The notes beneath the pieces are model-generated. The model ran no database searches and was not told where the DNA came from. It saw only the letters and a list, made by a program, of their open reading frames with translations. From Eleusine coracana subsp. coracana (taxonomy: Eukaryota; Streptophyta; Magnoliopsida; Poales; Poaceae): a stretch of DNA of 64,000 nucleotides. Positions within the stretch are counted from its first letter, which is position 1. Each line of letters opens with the position of its first letter. Shown piece after piece: positions 10,310 to 21,600 of this stretch. The position numbers were made by a program, and so were the translations under genes. The DNA lies in NCBI GenBank assembly GCA_032690845.1, contig CM064422.1, forward strand, positions 8,990,001 to 9,054,000, written 5' to 3'.

Positions 10310-11971
10310 GGGATGGAGAAGGTCTACGATTTTACAACAGCTTGCATGAGGTAACATATAATTTTGATTGTGAATATTTGCTTCACCTTCGATCTTGCAT
10401 TTTCATGTGCTAATCATATGCTATAGATTGCAAGTTGTTTATCCTAATCTACCTGATAAGGAACACTTGGCTTAATGAAGAGTTTTGGTTGACTGACAAA
10501 TTTTTACAGAGGGCGTATGTTTGTTAACTTATATTTCAAACTACAGCAAACCATTTTGTTGCTTGCCATTGCCAGGGTTTGTTTTGCTTGATTTCTCCAC
10601 TTTTTTCTGGATGCCCACTTCGTTATGTGCTCAGTTGTTGGCACATTGGTAGACTCTTAAAAACTCTCATTCATTTCGTTGTTGGCATTTATTGGTATAT
10701 TCTCATAGTTACTTTTCATTTTTTGTGGTCTGGTGACTACATTACGTAAGATTACTAGTGTCTGGTGTCAAGATCGTGTTCTGACACTGCACTAGAAAGC
10801 AGCGTGTGTTTTCTAGGATGGTGATGAATAGAACCACAGACATTATGTATTACCCCAAAACTTGTTCAGAAATGGTCATGATTTACACGAGCCATTGCTG
10901 GTGTCAAGTTCCTTTCCGCAGCTTAAATGCTGGTATCAGGACCAGCTCATGTAGTTACGAGATGGGATCTGGCATCGTGTTGGTGTTGTAAACAATTATA
11001 AAACCTCAGGATACAAAATAATGATCTGGTCAGGGAAGCCGTTAGGTGTCTTGCCCTACCTATTTCTTGGTACATGCATGGATTAGCAGCTATCTTGCTA
11101 TGGGCAATAGTTTTTAATGCACCTAACGATTGTTTATCAGCCAATACATAAGCTACACATGATTCAGTTAGTTTCATGTTACTTTGTACTGATCAATTTT
11201 TCCTATTGCAACTTCTTGTAGGTTCCAGCCTTCAACGCCAAAGTATTGTTTGAGCTGTGAACAACGCCAAAGTATTCTAGGTTCCAGCCGTCGATGATAA
11301 GCTACACATGATTCAGCTGGTAGATTGGCATTTGTTACGATCGCTACATACAACCTATATTGCAGCTGGTCATGCTGCTGGGGCATCTGCACATTTCTGG
11401 GTGTTTGATAAACACGTGATCCTATGAATTGTTTGGTTAGGTTTGTGCGCGTTATTTTATTGCGTGATCTGCACTTTGTAACAGATAACTGTGAAGTTGC
11501 CTGTTGGGAGGTATGGTAGGAAACTTAAAGCAGTTCACACGAATTTCATCACGTCTTAAAAAAGAAAGGCAAGACATCTCTTTGTATATCTACTTCAGCA
11601 ACCACCCGTATTAAGTGATATAAATGTTTCAGCAAAACGAAGATGAGAAAACAAACTGCACTTGTAATACCATCACATGCCTTGGTTGTATGCAACACGG
11701 CTCAGTTAAATCATCAGCAGTTCGGGATACACGATGCACGCACTCTACGAAGTACTCCTAGAAAGGATTCTAACCTATCCGAAACACCTAGTACGGCAAT
11801 GAGTATCACAATTTTCCACATATTTTCGGTGATTACATGTTAATCACCAGTTGCAGGTGGAAAAACAAGTTCCCCTCATTTAATTGTAATATGCCCCCTC
11901 TGAGATCTGCATTGCAGTGTAAACAGATAACCCGTGCAAGGGTATAACCAGTTTGGAAATATGCACAAGAT
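10310..11971. other. Intergenic, no gene seen; short scrambled direct repeats
   Basis: No credible coding region. A local cluster of repeats is present: AGCTACACATGATTCAG at about 11151 and 11301, GGTTCCAGCC at about 11221 and 11280, and CAACGCCAAAGTATT at about 11234 and 11263. This suggests a small imperfect duplication of around 150 bases. Confidence 0.5.
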
Positions 11972-14683
11972 CTACATAGAGTTGGGTGGGCGAGAATCCC
12001 TGAATACGGAGGAAGAACCACCAGATGCAGCTGGGGATGGCGATGAAGCTACATAACCTCCTGGCAATGATGCTGAGTGAAGACCTGGAGGTTGTCCTTG
12101 GGGGCCATTAGCCGCAAAGCAAGATGGACTTGCCGTAGAGAAAGTTGCTGGACTCCTTGGAGTGTGGGCCTGTAATATCAGATGTGGTCATTCACCTGAA
12201 GTACTTGGTGGCATCACAGAAACCATTGTATCCTAGAATTTTGTGTACGGTGTCAAAAGCCACACAGCCAATAAAGTGGGAAGTGAAGTGATAAATATGC
12301 AAGGTAGGCAGCATTTAAAAACTCAACTCATTATCTTTGAATAATATTAACTATCTGCTTGTTTTGGAGTCTCACTCTTGCAGTTTGCTGGTATCAACTA
12401 TGACACTCAGTGCCAAAGCAACTAACAGAGAACAGACAGGTAAATAAGACTATTCAGTGAATCATTAAAATAACTTACAGAATGATGCTGCATAGAACCA
12501 AATGGTGACCTCACAAAAGAGGCTGTTGAAGGAGAGATGCTGTGGAAGTGATGCAATGGACGTCCAGGAGTGCCCTGGTTGGAACCAGCATCTGAATCAA
12601 CAGCAATGTCACCAAAATTGACATTCACTGTCATTCTGGGAGCCAGCCTAGAAATAGTACTTCCATCTGTTGCATTTTCTGATGGCTGGGGCATGGAAGC
12701 ACGCAATGACGCCTGCACATTACGCCTTCGTACTTCCTCTTCAGCATTTAAAACCTGTTCAAACAGACAAATCAATGTCATTTGAGTACCATAGCTGAGT
12801 GTTCAGAAGTCATGATGAAAATTCTGTATGCATAGGTTGCTATTGCTATTAATTTCATCACTTCATCCAAAACAATGAACTCAGACATCTTTTGCATTTA
12901 TTTTAGAGGTGGAGAGAGCTCTAGCTAGTGGCACGTAAATATTCATGGGATATATCCAGAGACCCGACCAATGGAACAACCTTTTGGAAGTTACTGTGGA
13001 ACTGTCCGATCATGCCAGCAACAAATATATCAGGAACTAATGGCATTGTTATAAGTTACTTGATAAAATAATAATGAGCAAAACAATTGAGTTATTCATA
13101 CAGAGTGACAAGTTTTGCAAGGCCAGAACAAGTTTCATATTTTCCACTCTATATATGTGCAAATCTTGTTAGTTCGTAGAGACTTTTCCCATCATTGTAG
13201 AATCCAGAATTCAAATGATCTTTTCTTGGGTTCTTATTATTCAGTCAACTTTGTATTCAAATGGGTACACTAACTTAAATTCCCTGGGTTCAAATTTTCT
13301 TAACAGGAAATACTATCCAGGAGAGCATCTTTATCAATTGGTTACCACATAAATTATGAACCTATGAACCATAAGGATCACCCAATACTGATAAATATGC
13401 AACTGATACTCATTTGTTTTGACAATAAGCATAGATAAATTGACCAACATATAAAGGATAGCACAAATAATACCTGCTTCAGCATCTGCACAAGATCATG
13501 CTTTTTCTTATTAAGGATATCCAGCTTATCGTTTACCTTTCTCTTTTTTTCTTCGACTGCATCAGGAGAACTCACCTGGAGTAAATGTAAAACCATGAGG
13601 TTCCAATAATAAAGTAAGCCAAATAGCAGGCCGTGCCGGCAACAATAGCAAATACAAGGTACAGAAGTCACAAACTAGGAACTCATTCAAATGCAAACAT
13701 TACATAGGCTTACTAAGTTGTACTCATGCCTTTCCAAAAAATTAGGAAAAGGTTACCTAGCTAAAGAACACAACATTTTAAGTTTGTGTTAAAAGGCAAG
13801 CCTGAAACCACATATATATTATACTAAGTTTCTAACTAAAAATATGCCTATTGTATAGTGCAACTAAGAGGCTCGACATTGGGCAAGTCTAAGAGGCATT
13901 CGTTTCACAGTGCATATGAATAAGTTTCCTGTCCATTTCAGCTGGATTGAAGATGTCGACAGATGGCAATTTGAAGAATCTATGTTCACCGCACATCATC
14001 TTCATAGGCAATTCCTCTTTCTCGAAATCATCTCTACCTCTTACAGAACCTCTTATCAGAACGAGGCTCAACACATTATCACTGTCCCCAGTAAGGCTCA
14101 GAATTTAAACACCTCCTGAGTTCTGATCCTTATCACCAGTTCGCACAATCACATGACAATTGTCCACACAACGAACTACCGGGAAAGTGGAATCAAGAAT
14201 TCGGACAATCCTCACCTCCTGGTTCGGGTCAACGCCTTCACTCTCTCCTTGCCCTTCCTCAGCATCGCCATTACCGTCAGCTTCAGCGACTACTTCCCCC
14301 GCGTCGTTCACGTCCGCGTCCTCCACCGCCCCCTCCTCCTGCTCCTCTGCATCCTCTACCTGCTGCTGTTGCTGCTCCACCTCTCCCTCTTCTGGCTGCT
14401 GCTGCTGCTGCACTTGTTGCTCCCCTTCGTTCTGCAGCTGCCCTTGCTGCTCCTCGCCAGCCTCCTCCGCCGACGAGGAGGGGACCGGTGACGCCGGAGA
14501 CCCCGTACGCGGCGGGGCCTCCTCCCCAGCTAGGCGCGCGAAGGCCAGGGTGCGGCTGCGGAGGAGTCGGCGGAACCGCTTTCCCGAGATGGCCGGACGG
14601 GGCAGCTCCCAGCGGCGCGGCGCGGTGCCTTCGGCCCCGCCGCTGAGGTGGAGGTTGCCGCGGTACATCGAGATCGCCACCAT
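11972..14683 (-). CDS. Unidentified four-exon protein (Glu/Gln-rich plus coiled coil), interrupted by an in-frame TAA
   Basis: I do not recognise this family. My model has exon 1 at 14683-14045, exon 2 at 13575-13474, exon 3 at 12754-12479 and exon 4 at 12169-11972, all joined in phase 0 by GT-AG introns. It begins MVAISMYRGNLHLSGG, then a basic patch, a long Q/E-rich stretch encoded by CTG/CAG repeats, and a compact region (VRIVRILDSTFPVVRCVDN). Exon 2 and the start of exon 3 form a charged helix (KLDILNKKKHDLVQMLKQ, NAEEEVRRR); the rest is Ser/Pro-rich. The oddity is a TAA at 14105-14107. Just past it the same frame stays open with protein-like sequence (LSLVLIRGS) up to a strong donor, TCT|GTAAGAGG, at 14045. 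Read strictly, the product stops at 192 aa; the full frame would be about 404 codons. The charged low-complexity composition would suit a nuclear protein, but that is a guess. Confidence 0.6.
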
Positions 14684-14989
14684 CCTCCCCCACGAGGCTT
14701 AGCTCGCCGCGGCTGGCGCCGACGTAGGGTTTGGTGGCTCCGGTTCCGGTGCGGTGGTCGTGCTCAGGGTCGCTTGCGCTTTCTGCGGCTGTGGACTGGG
14801 CCGACCGTTTTGGGTGCTGCTGATTTACTGGAGGCCTTGCCGCGTCTTTGAGCCCATGCGCCCGTTGTTACGCAGCGTCAAGCCGTCAAGGCATCGAGTT
14901 TGTGCTTCATCGTATTTGAGCGCATCACAAAGGGGTCTTGTATCAAGGAAACCTTTTTTGCGTGTCGGCTCTTTCACCATCACAAAATT

Positions 14990-15343
14990 GGCCCTGTGTT
15001 AATACTATAATAGTGCTAGAGGTTAGAGTTAGTTTCTAGCTCATGACTAACTCTAAACTAACTCTAAATTTTAAAGTGTTTGGATATAAGGGTTATATTG
15101 ATAATAAAGATACTAATATAATTTTGTATCCTTTAAGAATAAATAATTTTTCAGTAAACTCTACTCAAATTAGCTCCAATTAACACTTCTTGAGTGTGAT
15201 AGTTTTTTGGATGGGTTAAATGCAACTAGTCCAAAGTAACCCTCCATGTTTAGAGATTTTAGACCTAGTTATATCTAACCCATAAATCCAAACAAGACCA
15301 TTAAACCGAAGGCTAACTCTAACCTATGTATCCAAACAGGACC
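14990..15343. mobile_element. MITE family A, copy 2, with duplicated right end
   Basis: It is related to 2533-2875 throughout (GCTAGAGGTTAGAGTTAGTT and following). The left end GGCCCTG begins at 14990 after ATT. Two alternative right ends occur, at 15299 and 15343. Each ends in AACAxGACC and each is followed by ATT, so about 44 bases of terminal sequence, including the target-site duplication, appear twice. Confidence 0.7.
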
Positions 15344-15346
15344 ATT

Positions 15347-16046
15347 GAACCAGAGCCATGCCACATGATTCTATTACCGCACCCTTACCAAAAGCAAAGC
15401 AGCCGAGCCAGCCTGGTGAGTTGCAGGTCCAACCCCACGACCACGGGTGAATCACGACGGCGAAGCAAAGCTATGGTCAGCAGAATTGACAGACTTCCGC
15501 TGAGGCTCGACAGGGCATTGATATTGCCGTATGCCGTAGAATAGAATCGATGCAAACAACGGGACAGGAAGACGAGATTAGCAATCCCGAACTGAACTAG
15601 CCCGTGGACAGAGCAGAAGCGGCGTCCAACAGCGTCTGAGACAGCGGTTTAGGATAGGTGGTACTTCATGTGTAAGCATATGCTAGGGCACCATAATCAG
15701 AAAGTCTGCATAAAAGAGAAATGGGAAGACATTCGGTACAAAACCAAAATTGAGACGAGGATCCGACTGAGTCCCAGCTTGACATTACGGGCTACCCAAA
15801 TCGTTGCATTGACCAGAGACAAATAGTGAAATAATACAGCATAGAATGACATAACGCAGGACATTTTCAAAAATTTTATCTAGCACCACATTCTCATCAT
15901 AGTACCAAAAGTCACATAGAACTATGTTCAACACAAAATAGATAGGTCCAGATATGGCACTGTAATACCACAAACACTTGGAATTCAGGTTCCAGAAACA
16001 AGATAAACTAGAGCAAAAGGTCAGGGATCGCATTCCCGCTAACAGC
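15347..16046. other. Intergenic between the unidentified gene and RPL10
   Basis: Nothing recognisable as a gene. The right part is presumably the RPL10 3' untranslated region and flank (RPL10 reads leftward and stops at 16047). Confidence 0.4.
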
Positions 16047-17737
16047 TTATGCAGCAGCCTCAAGGAAAGCCTTCCCAGGGGCACGTTTGTCCAGTCGTCC
16101 ATGGTTTCCAAGCAGCTGAGAAAGGGCAAATGAAAATGAAATTAGAAAATTCAGACAAGAACTTCATTTCTCAGCATATCAGAACAAATTTTATTGAAGC
16201 AAAGATTCATTGACAAAAACTTAAGATAGCGGCTTCAAAAATATACCTTAGCATTGACACCATCAGGCATGATCCTACCCTCACTCTTGTACCTCAGGTA
16301 ATCAGTGCGGCTGAACTTGGTGAAGCCCCTGAGAGGTGCAAAACATATTAGGATAGTTGATAGAGGATATCTAAGAAGTGTGATACAGACAATAATGATT
16401 GAATGATTTCTTGGACACTCACCACTTCCGGCTCTCAATGATCTTCTGGCGGCCAGGGAACTTGAACTTGGCACGACGGAGAGCTTCACTGGCATGGGGA
16501 GCATTGCTGTCCTTGCACCGCACAGAAAGGAGGACCTGGCCAATAGCCACCCGAGCACAGGTTCCCTGGGGCTTGCCAAATGCACCCCTCATTCCAGTCT
16601 GGAGCCTATCAGCCCCGGCACACGAAAGCATCTTGTTGATACGGAGCACATGGAATGGGTGGACCCTGACCCTGAGGTGGAAGGCATCCTTTCCTGCAGA
16701 CTTGGTCATGTACTTGTTGCAAGCGATACGAGCAGCCTCAAGAGCCTCACTAGAGACATTCTCCTTCTCCCAAGAGACAAGGTGCACACAGTAGGGGAAC
16801 TCATCAACTCCCTTCTTCTTCATTCCAACATCATAGATCCTGATCTTGGGGTCAGGGACACCACGGCAGTACCTTGACTTGGGGTACGGCTTGTTCTTGA
16901 TTTGACGATAGCACCTCGCAGGTCCTAACAAAAATTTTGAAAATGCCAAGGTTAAAAACTACAATTCAGTATTTAAAATATAATAAGTGCAGCTATGAGT
17001 AAGCACACAGATCACTACAACAAACCTATAATACAGAAAGGCTAAAACGAATATTATTTTTTACACAGTAGACAACAGTTCTAGAATGTCACTACAATCA
17101 TGCAAAACAAATGAGATAAGCAATCATTTCAAAACAATTGAGGTTGCAAGATCTCCTGCCAATCACATATCTAATCAAAAGTTAGTGCAAACCCGTTCAA
17201 AGTACACAGAACGTGCGTCTCTGTTATATCACTATAATTTTCATCAAAGCAAAATGAAATCCAAAACCTATTTCACAAAAACATGGGTAAGAAAGTTAAA
17301 GCCATCAATATGATTTCATCAACAAACTATATAGTACCATTTCTGAACAGATTACATCACTACAAATCAATGACCATGGAGATATGGGCCGATACCAATC
17401 TAAGAGAAAATCAAGCAGATGAACATGTGACAAGGTTACCAACTCGCAAAAAGGAAGTGACAAGGTGCCCGCACCTTAACAACTCGCAAAACAGATAATC
17501 CTCTAGAATTTGACTAGCCACCGCATAAGTATAGCGGAATTATACTAGTAAACAAGTGCAATTAGCTCCATGGAACAATCAAACCAAAGCATATTTCGCA
17601 TAGCTAGACGGATCTAATCGAGCTTCGCATGGGGAAGAAATCACAACCAATACAGACAAGCGGCTAATCGATCTACACAAAGTACACAATCAACAGTAGA
17701 TGAGAAAAATAAGAAACGCGGTCTTACTTCTCCCCAT
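16047..17737 (-). CDS. RPL10: 60S ribosomal protein L10 (uL16)
   Basis: There are four exons: 17737-17728 (only 10 bases, giving MGR plus one base), 16924-16423, 16328-16247 and 16115-16047. Together they give 220 aa, the expected size. Diagnostic sequence includes MGRRPARCYRQIKNKPYPKS, FHLRVRVHPFHVLRINKML, CAGADRLQTGMRGAFGKP, and a C-terminus of LLGNHGRLDKRAPGKAF ending in EAAA. uL16 sits near the peptidyl-transferase centre of the large subunit and joins late in cytoplasmic 60S maturation. In plants RPL10 is also a NIK1 immune-signalling target; that is family knowledge, not seen here. All introns are GT-AG. The start codon followed at once by an intron is the normal arrangement for this gene in plants. 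It is head-to-head with REV1, 915 bases apart. Confidence 0.97.
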
Positions 17738-17797
17738 GGCGGCGACGGCTGCGGCGCGATGCGGACGGCGGCGGCGAGGAACGAAGAAGGGAGGCGG

Positions 17798-17834
17798 CTA
17801 GGGTTCGGCAGAGGGCGAGAAGGCTAGTTATATA
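17798..17834 (-). promoter_or_regulatory. RPL10 core promoter: TATA box and telo-box
   Basis: On the coding strand, TATATAA lies at 17834-17828 and AACCCTAG, a telo-box, at 17805-17798, about 60 bases before the ATG. Telo-boxes just downstream of a TATA element are a standard arrangement in plant ribosomal protein and translation genes. Confidence 0.65.
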
Positions 17835-18200
17835 GACGCTGCGGACGCGGAATGGAAGACGAATGGGCTTACGTCACGCTCTTCATTTGGGCCTCCGTGA
17901 GGCCTTTTATGATAGCCCAACTAGAATGCGACCAACAGACTCTGGGAAATAGCCCAAGCCCAAGGGCAAGGGATAACTAAGCTGCTGTAGCCTTGTAGGA
18001 GTAGGATACGGGCTTCGCCTCGTTTATCTCGGGTGAAGTCTTGCAAAATGTATAGCTCAAAAACATCAAAATCTGATCAAATTTTGTCTGGCCCAGCACT
18101 TGTCTATATCTTTACGGGATGGACGACCATACTTGCTCCACTCTTGCACAATCGAGGGGCTAGAAGTTGTGGGATCAATCCGAAGGGCAAGGAGGTGTGT

Positions 18201-18241
18201 AGACCGTGAAAACTAAAAAAAAAACATAAGACCGTGAAAAC
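18201..18241. repeat. 13-bp direct repeat flanking a 15-bp A-rich insert
   Basis: AGACCGTGAAAAC occurs at 18201-18213 and at 18229-18241, separated by TAAAAAAAAAACATA. It looks like a minimal poly-A insertion with a target-site duplication, or templated filler from break repair. The rest of 17835-18652 is intergenic between two divergent genes. Confidence 0.45.
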
Positions 18242-18652
18242 AAATATTTTTGTAATGAAAATGTATTTAAACATTAGGATATTGTTTTTTGAAAATATAC
18301 ATGAATAACGAATGCCACATTATATCACTATGAAAAGTTTTAAATTGTAATGTATTTAGAGTAAATTTGTGATAAAAGTATTATAAAAATTACTTTATAA
18401 TATAAAAGTGTGTCATGACAAATATCTACAAGATTACAGTATTCAAAGTTAAGAAAAAACTGTGAATCAGCAAATTCCATACTTTCAAAGTGTCAGGAGC
18501 AAATTCTGCCTTTCACATTCTACCGCACCGCATCATTTCGCGCACGTGACCACCCGAGACTCGCGCATTCCCAAATTTCTCTGCCAGTCCCGCCGCGGCG
18601 CCGCCCCCGCCACTATTCGCCTTTCCCGTTTTCCCCGCCCGTCCTCGCTTCC

Positions 18653-21600
18653 ATGAGCTCCACCTCCTCCGGCCGCCGCGCTCCGCCAGCTGGGGCGGCG
18701 GCCTCGCCAGGCCAGAAGCGGGCGAGGGACGACACCAGCGCATCCCCTTCCGATCCCGACTCCGCTTCCGCCAAAAACACTCGCCGCGGCTTCTCGGCCT
18801 CCCCGTTCGCGGACTTCGGCAGCTACATGGCCGCGAAGAACAGCAAGCTCGCCGCTCAGTTCGACGCCGACGCGTCTACCTCTTGCGCGGACTCCGGGGG
18901 CCTGTTCGCGGGCGTCTCCATCTTCGTCGATGGCTTCACGGTGCCCTCAAGCCAGGTACCCGCCTCGTACAACCAGCTCCCGCCTCCAGTATTTTCACTC
19001 TTAATTATTTGATTTCATCGGATTTTAGCTGCACCATTGCATCATCGATTATGTTTAAACTCATTTGTCTATTTTCCCACTGTTTGTGGTTTGCTAGGAG
19101 CTGAAGGAGATTATGCTCAACAATGGAGGCCGGTTTGTTAACTACTTCTCGAGGCATACAGTGACGCACATTGTTTGCAGCCACCTGCCTGATAGCAAAA
19201 TGAAGAATCTGAGGTATATAAATTAATATAAATGGTAGGAAGGCAGGCTAATTGTTAGTTCGACTATGCTTTGGTTTGTTTGTTTACCATGAGAATGGTG
19301 CTTTTAATACAGAGCATTCAGTAAGGGACTTCCTGTTGTGAAGCCAGCATGGGTGGTGGATTCCCTGGCAGAGAACCGGCTCCTCAACTGTAAATTTTTT
19401 CCTTACATTTATTGCTAATGTACTGCTTGATTATCTGCTCTGTTACTCCAACCTTGCTTGTAAGTAGTTGGTCCTGGTTTTAAATGTTCTTGGCTGGAAC
19501 TACCAAAAATATTTTATCAATTTGATCTTATGCACATGTAGCCAAATTTCCCAACTTACGAGGTTAATGCAAGAAAAGAAATAGCAGAAGTATTCAATCA
19601 ATCACTTTTATGACTTCTGATTCTGATGATGCACAAATTGTTTTGAACACAAACCCTGATGATACATATAGTTTATCCATCGATGTACTATATCACTTCA
19701 TCATTCTTACACATTGTTATTATTTTTCATGAAGGCTGTCCATATCAAATAAGTCAGCATAATTCTTCAAGTCGGAAACAGACAAAGCTTTCTGCTTTCT
19801 TTTCTGACAAACATAATGGAATTCATAGAAATCAAAGTGGTGATACTGATTTACAATCATCTTCTGCTCAAGAGGGATCACAATGCCAGAGTGGGGATAT
19901 ACAATCTTCGTCTGTTCAAGAGGGGTCACAATGTCAGGGTGGGGGTTGCGAAAATGAAGGCTCATTATCCTGTAAGGATTCACCAAATGACTCCTTATCA
20001 ACAGATGATAAAAAAGCATCATCACTTGAGGAAAGATTTACTGAAGAATTTGCACTTTATGAGGGTGAGCATGATTGTGAAACCACATGTTCAGAGGGAA
20101 GAGACAATGACATGGAATGCAAGTCTGGTGTGGCTCAGTCTCCTGATGCTAAGTCACAGAGTTTAAATTTGTGCAGTACAAGCTCGACAGGAAGCCATGT
20201 ATCCTTGCCGTTGGAGAAAAAGGAACCTAAATCTTCTAATCGGCCACATTCAACCCTCACAGATCCAAATTTCGTTGAGAATTATTTCAAGGCATGTCAT
20301 TGGAACAAATAACTATTTGATTTTCTGTTTTTATATTTGGTACTTTTTTGTTGGTAAATTTATCATTTGTTTCAGCATTCCTGAGCCTTTCTGCTTCTAA
20401 TTCATGATGACATCACATCTTTCTGTAAAATGTATTTTCGTTTTTTAGGCATACTGATTTTATGATGTTCTTATTTCGCATGCCAGTACTCTCGGCTACA
20501 CTTCATTGGGACATGGCGAAATCGCTATCGGAAGCGATTCTCAAATTTGTTAGAAGTTAAAAGCTTTAAGGCTAACTCTAATCATTCAGGGAAGCAGAAA
20601 ACCATCATTCATATTGATATGGTAATCTTGTACTCCTTTTGGACTTGTTGGGTATAATCAATCCACATGGGTTGGAATGGATTGGAGCAGAAACTGAACT
20701 AATTTCCCCCCTCGATCCCTCCCAGTCCATATGATTTCTATGTGAAATTAGTTCATTTTCTGCTCCAATCCACATATTTTCTTGTCTTTGAATTTATGTG
20801 AAAAAAGAATCAAGCTACAGACAAGAAGACGTACAGAAAGTTTAGCCTGAAAGGTTTATTTCAAGTTACAGTTTCAGTCACCAGTTGAATTTCCGTTATC
20901 ACTTACCTAAAATCTTGTTATGGTTTTGATTGTGTTATGCTTACTTGTTTTAATCCTTAGCATGACCTTTTTTGAGTCCTTATAGGTGTATAGTCCAGTG
21001 ATAGTTGTTATCAGGAATATGCTAGACCAAAGTTACTTGTGTTATATGTGTATATTTAATTTGATCATTAATATAATCTTTATACAATATTGTCAGGATT
21101 GCTTTTTTGTATCTGTGGTCATCAGAAATATGCCAGAGCTGCATGACAAACCAGTAGCAGTTTGCCATTCGGACAATCCTAAAGGGACTGCAGAAATATC
21201 ATCTGCAAACTATCCAGCCCGAAGTTATGGTACTGTTATTTAATCTCCAGTTATTTTTGAAAGTTTGAAACTCAAAATTTTGGCTATGTGAACAGATTTG
21301 AACATGGGCTGTCTGCCTATCTCTCTTTTGTGAATTCCAGGAATAAAGGCTGGAATGTTTGTTAGAGACGCTAAGGCTCGGTGCCCTCATTTAATGATTG
21401 TTCCCTATAACTTCAGTGCATATGAGGAGGTATATTTTCAAAATATTGAATTACTTCTTTGATGGCTAACTCCTCTTTCAGTTTTGTTGAATCGAGAATT
21501 TTGAGAAGCTTCCTGTAGGTTGCTGATCAGTTCTATGGTACTCTGCACAAATATTGCAATAAGGTTCAGGTACATATTCCTGGGCTATCTGTGCTAAAAT

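Noticed and set aside
14153..14702. Plus-strand Leu/Ser/Cys-rich frames
   Set aside because: Antisense of CAG/CTG repeat sequence encoding the Q/E-rich part of the minus-strand gene.
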